This document shows, piece after piece, positions 56,670 through 64,000 of a stretch of 64,000 bases of DNA. The first letter of the stretch is position 1. Each line of letters starts with the position of its first letter. The stretch lies in contig VZQC01005761.1 of assembly GCA_009823505.1 (NCBI GenBank), forward strand, positions 62,001 to 126,000. The letters run 5' to 3'. The notes beneath the pieces were generated by a model. It was not told where the DNA came from. It saw only the letters and a program-made list of their open reading frames with translations, and made no database searches. The DNA is from Rhizomys pruinosus (Eukaryota; Chordata; Mammalia; Rodentia; Spalacidae). A program made the translations under genes and the position numbers.

Positions 56670-57970
56670 GTGATCTCTTATAAAACCGGTAAAACTGCTT
56701 TCTTTAATTGACTACTAGACATGGGAACTGTGGAAGGGATTACTCTCTGTTCAGAACCAAATATAATACTAAAGTCCTAGGGCTATGCACTCAGGCAAAA
56801 TATATTAATACAGGAGCTCTGACATCAGCAATGGATTGTTCTACCAGGTGGATGTTGGCCAGGGGATCCAAGGCCCCACAAAAGGTAAGGGCTCCTTGCC
56901 TCCTAAATTTTGGGATACCTACCAGGAGGAGAGGCGATAAGACCCTGCTGCCGAAGACCTGACGTTAACATGGAGGGATGTCATTGAGAACCACACTACT
57001 GCAAGTGGACAGATGGCCTCGGGAATGCCCAGAAGGTGTTACCAAAAGGCCACTAAAACCAATAAAGCAAATATGGGTTTCCCTGAGTCAAGCAAGACTC
57101 CCGTCAGCACCAGCTACGACCTCACCTGCCTGGATAGGTGCAGCAGAGGCAGCCATGTGTTCGTGTATATCCCAAATTCTAATTGGCTATTGGCTCTCTC
57201 CTTGGAGAGAATAACCCATGGCTGATGCCATCAAAGCTTACATCCTCTTACAGGTTTAGATGTTTCTAAGCCACAGTAAGACGCTGTCATTATTTAAGCA
57301 GGGGGGCGAAAATTGTAATTCCATTGGATTATAACATATCCAAACGTGTTAATGCTAAAGTAACTACCTAACTATTAGTGCTGCTGTAAATAACCTACCA
57401 TTATATCTAATTGCTTGTTCTTCATTAGTAAGGATCGAAAGTTATTTCCTGGACAAATGTCAGCCCATGAAAGGAAAGACGCCAGGACTATTTGACCGCC
57501 AGATGTCCAAAGTCATTACAGCTCCAGAGAGAGTGGACGTTTTACCTCTCATCCAACTTTGTGCCCTTTTCTAATCCTAGGGAAACAACCTGCGGAAGAT
57601 GGGACGTGGTAGAATGTAGGGCTGCGATGTGTGGGTGAATGTCGAATACTACAGCAAGTGTAGTGGGACACTCATTTGTTCAACTTGATTGAACAAACAC
57701 CACCAACCCCAGCTGGATGTGGGGCCTTGGGCTGTGGTTTGGGCAAAACAGCCTGCAGATAGGTTTGGCGAAAGGGATGCTTGTAACTCATGGATTATCA
57801 TTATATGCTAAAAATGAAAAAAACTAGAGGAAAGATGGCAGGACAGTTATGGCAGAGATGCTAGATTGGGATGGGTGGGGGTTGGGGGGGAGGGAAAGGG
57901 AATAATTGCCTGAACTGAATTGGAAAAATGTTGAAATGCAACAAACATTCAATAAAAATTAATTAAAAAA
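56670..57970 (+). mobile_element. Plus-strand LINE 3' region inserted in the antisense L1
   Basis: The last 170 bp ('ggcaggacagttatggcag', a G-rich tract at 57868-57898, 'ctgaactgaattggaaaaatgttgaaatgcaacaaacattcaataaa') are the sense version of the L1 3' terminus seen antisense at 10983, 28880 and elsewhere. The 1.1 kb before it has no frame of note and no close match in the window. The 5' boundary is approximate. Confidence 0.65.
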
Positions 57971-57984
57971 ACAAAAATCTTTTT

Positions 57985-58235
57985 CCTGGGTGATAAGAGA
58001 TGGCTTAGCGTTAAGAGCTCCGACCAGCTCTTACAGAGGACCCGGGTTCGATCCCCAGCACCCACATGGCGGCTGAGAACCGTCTGAAACCCAATTCCAG
58101 GAACTCCAGTTCCAGGGGGAATCCGAGACCCCTCTTCTGAACTCCGCGGATTGGGCACGACACGGGTGCACAGACTTGCATGCAGACAGTACATTCATAC
58201 ACATACAGAAATAAATAAAATTAAAAATTAAAAAA
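57985..58235 (+). mobile_element. B2/B3 SINE with indels
   Basis: Complete order of B2 landmarks. AAAATCTTTTTCCT precedes it (57971-57986) and AAAATCTTTTCCT follows (58244-58256), a probable target duplication. Head reads 'gggtgataagagatggc' and several one-base indels are present, which may be sequence error. Confidence 0.9.
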
Positions 58236-58252
58236 AAAAGAAGAAAATCTTT

Positions 58253-61150
58253 TCCTACACATGTCTTATATGTTACTACCAACATTTTTTCTTCTATTAT
58301 TTTCAGAGTTTCGGGTTTCACATTGAGGTCTTTGTCCATTTGGAGTTGATTTGTGTACAGTGTTAAGAGGTAGAGGTTTAATTTTATTCTTCTACAAGTG
58401 GTGATACAGTTTTGCCAACACCATTTGCTGAAGATGCTGTCTTTCTTCCATTGAGTCATCTTGGACCCTTTGTCAAATATGAGGTGGCTGAAATTGCATG
58501 TGCTCAGATTAAGATCTTCAACTTTGTTCCATTGATCTATGAGTCTGTTTTTGTGCGAATACCAGGCTTTTCTTATGACTACAGCCTTGAAATATTGTTT
58601 GAAGTCGGGTATAGTAATCCCCTGGCATTGCTATTTTTGGTCAGGGCTGCTTTGGCTATCTGAGGTCTTTTGTTTTTCCATATGAATTTTAGGATTTTTT
58701 TCTAAGTCCGTGAAAAAGCTCATGGGGATTTCAATTGGGATTGCATTGATTCTGTATATTACTATGGACAGGATTTTTACTACATTAATTCTTCCAATCT
58801 ATGAGCATGCGGCATCTTTCCATCTTCTGTTATCTTCCTCAATCTCCTCCTTGAGGGATTTAAAATTTTCATTGTAGAGATTTTTTGTGTTTTTGATCAG
58901 GTTTATTCCCAGATATTTTATTTTTTCGAAGCTATTGTGAATAAGAAAGTTGCCTTGTATTCCTTCTCCTGTTGCTTGTCATTGGTATTAAGAAAAGCTA
59001 CCAATTTTTATATTTTAATTTTGTATCCTACCAGTTTACTGAAACTGTTAAACATTTTTAGAATTTTTCTGCTGGAGATTCTGGCATCTATTTGGTAAGG
59101 TATCATGTAATCAGCAAAAAGGGATAGTTTGACCTCCTCTTTTCTGATTAGTATTCCTTTATTTTCCTTTTCTTGTTTTATCGCTCTCCCAAGTATTTCA
59201 AGCACTATATTGAAAAGGAGGGGGAATGGGGGCAGCCTTGCCTGGGTAACTGACTTTAAGGGGAATGCTTCTAATTTTTCATCATTTAGGATAATGCTGG
59301 CTGTGGGTTTCTTGTATATAGCTTTAATTATTGCCAGGAATGTTCCCTCCAGTCCAATTCCCTCTAGGACATGTTTTGGTTTTGTTTTGTTTTGTTTTAT
59401 TGTTTGCTAATTGTTTTTGTTTTGTATTGTATTGTTTTGTTTTTGTCTTTCAGTTGGTTTATGTGCTTTATAACATTTATTGGTTTACATATGTTGAACC
59501 ATCCATGCATCTCTGGCATGAACCTAATTGGTCACTGTAAATGTTCTTTTTGATGTGTGCCTGTATGCAGTTTGCAAGTATTTTGTTGAGAATTTTTGCA
59601 TCTATGTTCATTAAAGAAATGGGTCTGTAGTTTTCTTTTTTTTGTTGTTGTTGTATCTTTGCCTAGTTTTGGTATTAGAGTGATGATGGCTTCATAGGAG
59701 GAATTTGGGAGATTTTCCTCTGTTTCTATCTTCTTGAATAATTTGAGTAGTAGTGGCTGTAGGTCTTCTTTGAATGTCTTATAGAATTCTGCCATGAATC
59801 CATCAGGGTCTGGGCTTTTTTTAGTTGGGAGGGTTTTTATCACAGTTTCAATTTCTTCATTTATTACAGGTTTGTTTAAGTTGTTGATCTCTTCCTGGTT
59901 AAGTTTTAATGAATTCCTTGAATTCATATATTTATCCATTTCTCTTAGGTTTTCAAATTTAGTAGAGCATAAGTTTTCGAAGTATTCCTAGGTGATTGAA
60001 TCTTTTCATTATCTGTTGTGATGTTTCCCTTTTTGTCTCTAATTTTGCTGATTTGTAGTTGTTCTTTCTTTCTTTTGGTCAATTGGGCTAGAGACTTATC
60101 TATCTTGTTTATCCTTTCAAAGAACCAGCTCTTAGATTCATTGATTCTTTGTATTGTTTTCTTTGTTTCTATTTTATTGGTTCCCACTCGGATTTTTGTT
60201 ATCTCTTCCTGTCTGGTGGGTTTAGGATTCATTTGTTGTTGTCTCTCAAGTGATTTTAGTTGTAGTGTTAGGTTGTTTATTTGTGCTCTTTCTGTTTTCT
60301 TAATCTAGGCACTTAGGGCTATAAATTTCCCTCTTAGGACTGCTTTTAAAGTGTCCCATATGTTTTTCTGTGTTGTATCATCCTTTTCATTTAGTGCCAG
60401 GAATCCTTTTATTTCTTTCTTATTTCTCCTTTAACCCATTTTTTATTCAGGATTGTGTTGTTTAGTCTCCATGAGTTCTTCTAGATAGCAGGGAACTTTC
60501 TAGTGTTGATATTAAGCTTTATTGCACTGTGGTATTTGTTGAGTTTTGCTCTGTGTCCTAAATTACGGTAGATTTTGGAAAATGTTCCATGCATTGCCGA
60601 GTAGAAAATATATTCTCTGGTGTTTGGATGGAATATTCAGGAGGCGTCCGTTAAGTACTTTTGGTGTATCATATTGTTCAGTTCAGATGTCTCTGTTTAT
60701 TCTTTTTCCAGTTGATCTGTCCAATGGGCTCAGTGGGGTATTGAAGTCTCCCACTATTAGTGTGTTGGGATTAATCTGTGCCTTGAAGTCCTACATAATT
60801 GTGCTTATGAAGTTAGGTGCACCAGAGTTTATGTTTGTGAAATCTTGATGGTTGATTGATTCTTTAATAAGAATGTAGTGACGCTCTTTATGTCTTCTGA
60901 TTAGTTTTAATTTGAAGTGTATTTTGTCTGATATTAGAATAACATCTCCTTGTTTTGGGGTATGATTTGCCTGGAATATTTTTTCCATCCTTTCACCTTA
61001 AGATGGTACCTGCCCTCGAAGGTGAGATGGGTTTCTTGTAGACAGCAAAAAGTTGGATTCAACTTCTTAATCCATTCTCCCAGTCTGTGTCTCTTGATTG
61101 GTTAGTTCAGATAATTAATATCTAATGTTATTATTGAGAAATGTATGTTG
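58253..61150 (-). pseudogene. L1 ORF2 (endonuclease and reverse transcriptase), defective
   Basis: ORF2p nicks target DNA and reverse-transcribes L1 RNA. On the minus strand the endonuclease region (about 60850-61150, GDVILISDKIHFKLKLIRRHKER-type text), the segment before RT (59945-60300) and RT (59010-59940: [49 protein letters not shown]) are readable. The catalytic FADD box reads FADY: codon TAC on the minus strand at 59107-59109 replaces the second Asp, which alone would kill polymerase activity. A T/GTTTT-rich stretch (59380-59450) replaces RT sequence. Several stops and frameshifts. Confidence 0.92.
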
Positions 61151-61379
61151 CTTCCCTTTAACTTACTTTCTGTTTGCATTTCTGGTCTATGTTTAAATTT
61201 CCACAGTTATACATTCATTAATAACTTTCTTTTGTTGCCTGAGAACAGGTGCTCCTTTCCTCTGTCCTTTGAATTGATTCAAGTATTTTCTGAAGGGTTG
61301 GTTTACTGGACATATATTTTTTTCTTGTTGTTTATGTCATGAAAGATATTTCTTTCTTTTTCAACCATAATTAACACTT

Positions 61380-62125
61380 TTGCTGGGTACAATAATCTGA
61401 GTTGGAATCTGTAATCATTTAGAACTGGAAAAACTTAGGACCAAGCTCTTCTGGCTTTTATCATTTGCATTTAAAAGTCAGCTGTAACTCTGGTGGGTTT
61501 TCCTTTATATGTAACATGTTTTTCTCTTGTGTCTTTCAGTATTCAATCTTTGTTTTTAGCATCTAGCATTTTTAATATGATATGGCATGGGGAATTTCTT
61601 TTCTGGTCTTGTCTAGTTGGTGTTCTACGTGCTTCTTATATTCGTATGGGGATGCAGTTTTTTTTCAATTTAGGGAAATTTTCTTCTATAATTCTGTTGA
61701 AAATCTGGTCCATTATCCTGGGATTAGTCTTCTTCCTCTATCCCTATGATGCAGGGTTTAGGTCTTTTCATGGTATCCCACATTTCCTGATTATACTCTT
61801 GTGGCTTTTTTTTTTTTAATTTTTTTCATATGTTTTGTTGAGCATTCCAGTTCTTCCATGTTATCTTCCAATCTTGGTATTCTATTTTTTGGTTCATCAA
61901 TTCTGTTACTGAGGCTTTCTCCCCTCCCACTGGATGAGTGTTCAATTTCCTTCTTCATTTCAACTTGCGATTCCTTTAGTATTTCCACTTCCTTCCAGAG
62001 TTTGTCATTCTCTCCTTCTAGTACTTTGTCTTGTTTAACTGTGTGTTCTTTAATTTTATAGGTCTCTCCTTCTAGTTCTTTGATTCATTTGTCTGTTTGC
62101 TCTTTATATTGCTTTATTTATTGGA
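61380..62125 (-). pseudogene. L1 ORF1, defective
   Basis: The minus strand encodes the ORF1p CTD near 61430-61560 and the coiled-coil region near 61791-62100 (LEDNMEELE, SNRIDEPKNRIPRLE, EILKESQVEMKKEIEHSSSG), homologous to 36954-37400. Frames are broken. Confidence 0.85.
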
Positions 62126-62129
62126 GTAT

Positions 62130-62640
62130 GTGGGCTGTTGGCTGTGAAGAACCTGACCATGTGTATGTTTGGAGAAGGATGGAAGACTTTGGAACTTTGG
62201 GCTGGAAAGGCTGTTGACTATTGTAAGCAGAGCTTAAAGGGCCATTCTAGTGAAGGCATGGAAGAAAGCATGGCAGCAAAAGATGTGGTTCCAGGGGAAA
62301 ATAAAGACTTAGGCAGCAACTGGGATATTTTGATAAAGAGTCTGGCAACAGTTTGCCCACAGCCCAAATGCTTGCCTGATGCTAAGTTGAAAAGCAATGG
62401 ACTAATGTCTTTGGCGGAGGATATTTCAAGACAGCCTAATGTAGAAATGGTGGCGTGGCTTTTAATGGTGAATATTATACAGATCTACAGTGAAAAAGAG
62501 CAGATGGGGCAGAAAGAAATGCAGAATGTACAGTTTGGATCTGAAAACTGCACTAGGAAGATTAAAGGTGGGGCCAAGGCATGTGAAGGAGAGGTTGGAT
62601 CTGAAAACTGCACTAGGAAGATTAAAGGTGGGGCCAAGGC
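62130..62640 (+). mobile_element. MaLR-type (ERVL) internal fragment
   Basis: 'ggatggaagactttggaactttgggctgg' and the following Lys/Glu-rich text match the internal sequence style of mammalian MaLR elements (MST/ORR1/MT). The frame is open from 62138 to the N. MaLR internals are non-autonomous and their gag-like frame has no demonstrated function. A 46-bp segment is duplicated at 62535-62580 and 62595-62640, the second copy ending at the N. Confidence 0.65.
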
Positions 62641-62641
62641 N
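62641..62641. other. Single-N assembly junction
   Basis: Sequence changes abruptly here from MaLR to the middle of L1 ORF2. The 46-bp repeat just before it suggests an unresolved contig edge. Confidence 0.9.
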
Positions 62642-64000
62642 AATCCTGCTACATACATGAACACATGGAGACTAAACAACACCCTCCTGAATAATGAATG
62701 GATCAAGGAGGAAATCAAGAAAGAAATAAAAGCATTCCTGGAACTAAATGACAATGACAATACAACACAACAAAACCCATGGGACACTTTAAAAGCAGTC
62801 CTAAGAGGGAAGTTTATAGCCCTGGGTGCCTATATCAAAAAAACAGAAAGAGCACATATAAATGAACTAACACTGCAGCTAAAAACACTGCAAAGACAAC
62901 AACAAATAGACACTAAATGCAACAGACAGGAAGAAATAACAAAAATCATAGCAGAAATCAATGAAATAGAAACAAAGAAAATAATACCAAAATAAATGAA
63001 TCCAAAAGTTGGTTCTTTGAGAGAATAAACAAGATAGACAGAACCCTAGCCCAGTTAACCAAAAGAAAGAGCAACTCCTAATCAATAGTATTCAGGAGGA
63101 AAGGGGAAATATCACTACAGAAAGTGAAAAGATCCAGAAAATCATACAGGAATACTTCAAAAACCTACTCTACCAAATTTGAAAACCTATGAGAAATGGT
63201 TGAATATTTGCAATACAGGGAATCACCAAAGCTACACCAAGAGGAGACTGACAACTTAAACAGACCCATAAGATATGAAGAAAGTGAAAATGTAGTAAGA
63301 GACCTCTTAACTAAAAAAAGCCCAGGTCCAGATAGTTTCATGGCAGAATTCTATAAAACATTCAAAGAGGACTTACAATCCTTATTACTAAAACTGTTCA
63401 GAAGGATACAAGCAGAGGGAAACCTCCCAATTTCCTTCTATGAAGCCAACATCACTCTAATACTAAAACCAGGCAAAGATGCAACCAAAAAAGAGAACTA
63501 CAGACCCATCTCATTAATGAACTCAGATGCAAAAATTCTCAACAAAATACTTGCAATCTGTATACAGACCCACATCAAAAAGATCATTCAACATGATCAA
63601 GTTGGATTCATACCAGAGATGCAGGGATGGTTCACCATATGAAAATCAGTAAATATCATAAGACACATAAATGGACTGAAGGACAAAAACCACAACATCA
63701 TCTCAATCGATGCAGAAAAGGCCTTTGACAAAATCCAGCATCCCTTCATGATTAAAGTCTTAGAGGGAATTGAACTGGAAAGATCATTCCTCAATCAAAG
63801 CCATATATAAGAAACTCACAGCCAGTATCATCCTAAATGGAGAAAAATTAGAAGGATTCCCCATAAAGGTAGGAACCTGACAAGGCTGCCCCTTGTCACC
63901 ACTCCTCTTCAAGTGCTTGAAACACTGGCTAGGGCAATAAGGCAAGAAAAGGCAATTAAAAGAATACTCATTGGAAAAGAGGAAGTAAAAATATCCCTTT
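62642..64000 (+). pseudogene. L1 ORF2, plus strand, runs off the window
   Basis: Translates to the region between endonuclease and RT ([19 protein letters not shown], 62645-62700) and into [23 protein letters not shown] (63315-63380), [20 protein letters not shown] (63460-63520), [14 protein letters not shown] (63590-63635). Stops at 62993-62995, 63640-63642 and a TGA at 63877-63879 in place of the Arg codon of the GTRQGCPLSPLLF block make it defective. It is better preserved than the copy at 840. Window ends before the FADD box. Confidence 0.93.

Larger units (their letters stand above)
54703..62125 (-). mobile_element. Long antisense L1 (3' UTR, ORF2, ORF1) with nested insertions
   Basis: 3' end at 54703 ('ttttaatgtttttatatatttctagtg', C-rich tract, 'gctcatgcattctgccat'). 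It resumes after the solo LTR at 55471 with UTR, ORF2 C-terminal end (55870-56670), is interrupted by a plus-strand LINE end and B2 (about 56670-58250), and continues with ORF2 (58253-61150) and ORF1 (about 61380-62125). Without insertions it is near 5 kb, so only the 5' UTR is missing. Many frameshifts. Confidence 0.93.

Noticed and set aside
59794..61819. Many hydrophobic plus-strand frames that look like membrane proteins
   Set aside because: They are the antisense of A-rich L1 ORF2 and ORF1, which reads as Phe/Leu/Ser-rich text.
62138..62995. 285-codon open frame, the longest in the window
   Set aside because: It runs through an N and joins a MaLR internal sequence to L1 ORF2; it contains a duplicated 46-bp block. 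Not a gene.

Overview
This window is repeat-dense, AT-rich intergenic or intronic DNA from a muroid rodent. The evidence is the mix of transposable elements: tRNA-derived B2/B3-type SINEs (at least 14), 7SL-derived B1 SINEs, one ID-like and one B4-like SINE, many L1 fragments with rodent (Lx-like) 3' UTRs, an IAP-like LTR and a second ERVK-type LTR, and a MaLR internal fragment. The B2 copies do not read like the house-mouse consensus: many carry a duplicated CCAGTTCCAGG-type segment and a GGTGCACA...TGCATGCAGACAG tail. I therefore infer a murid or other muroid species, but do not name it. I see no convincing functional protein-coding gene, no RNA gene and no bacterial or plasmid-type system. 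Nearly all the longer open frames are simple repeats, SINEs or decayed L1 ORFs.

Layout. 0-5.6 kb: L1 3'-UTR pieces, a CA microsatellite, an L1 reverse-transcriptase fragment, and an 867-bp near-perfect direct duplication broken by a single N. 5.6-13 kb: an ERVK-type LTR, SINEs, a strong 67-nt hairpin at 10.4 kb, and an L1 3' UTR interrupted by a B2 and an antisense L1. 13-21 kb: mostly unique DNA with antisense L1 3' UTRs. 21.3-22.9 kb: a possible LTR, then a minus-strand processed pseudogene of NONO (a DBHS-family RNA-binding protein). 23-30.6 kb: antisense L1 sequence, an unclassified repeat inserted in one L1 3' UTR, a 24-bp minisatellite, and an antisense L1 ORF1.

30.77-35.34 kb: a large inverted duplication (arms about 1.5 kb, spacer about 1.45 kb) whose left arm begins exactly at a single N. 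35.6-40.5 kb: an ID-like SINE, then an L1 5' UTR plus ORF1 with two B1 insertions and a B2-B1 composite SINE, followed by a non-ORF2 tail. This makes it a candidate ORF1-only 'half-L1'. 40.5-51.4 kb: mostly unique DNA with scattered old SINEs; one open frame at 50.73 kb has an acceptor-like upstream context. 51.4-54.3 kb: an L1 with a 5' inversion typical of twin priming, next to a solo IAP-like LTR with a perfect 6-bp target duplication. 54.7-62.1 kb: a long antisense L1 (3' UTR, ORF2, ORF1) carrying a solo ERVK LTR, a plus-strand LINE 3' end and a B2. 62.1-64 kb: a MaLR internal fragment joined across an N to a plus-strand L1 ORF2.

There is no pathway here. The coherent story is layered retrotransposition, plus three or four assembly junctions (Ns at 3026, 17014-17031, 30770 and 62641) that should be resolved before any structural claim is made. 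Positions of old repeats are approximate (tens of bases). Boundaries with a target-site duplication (TSD) are exact as read.
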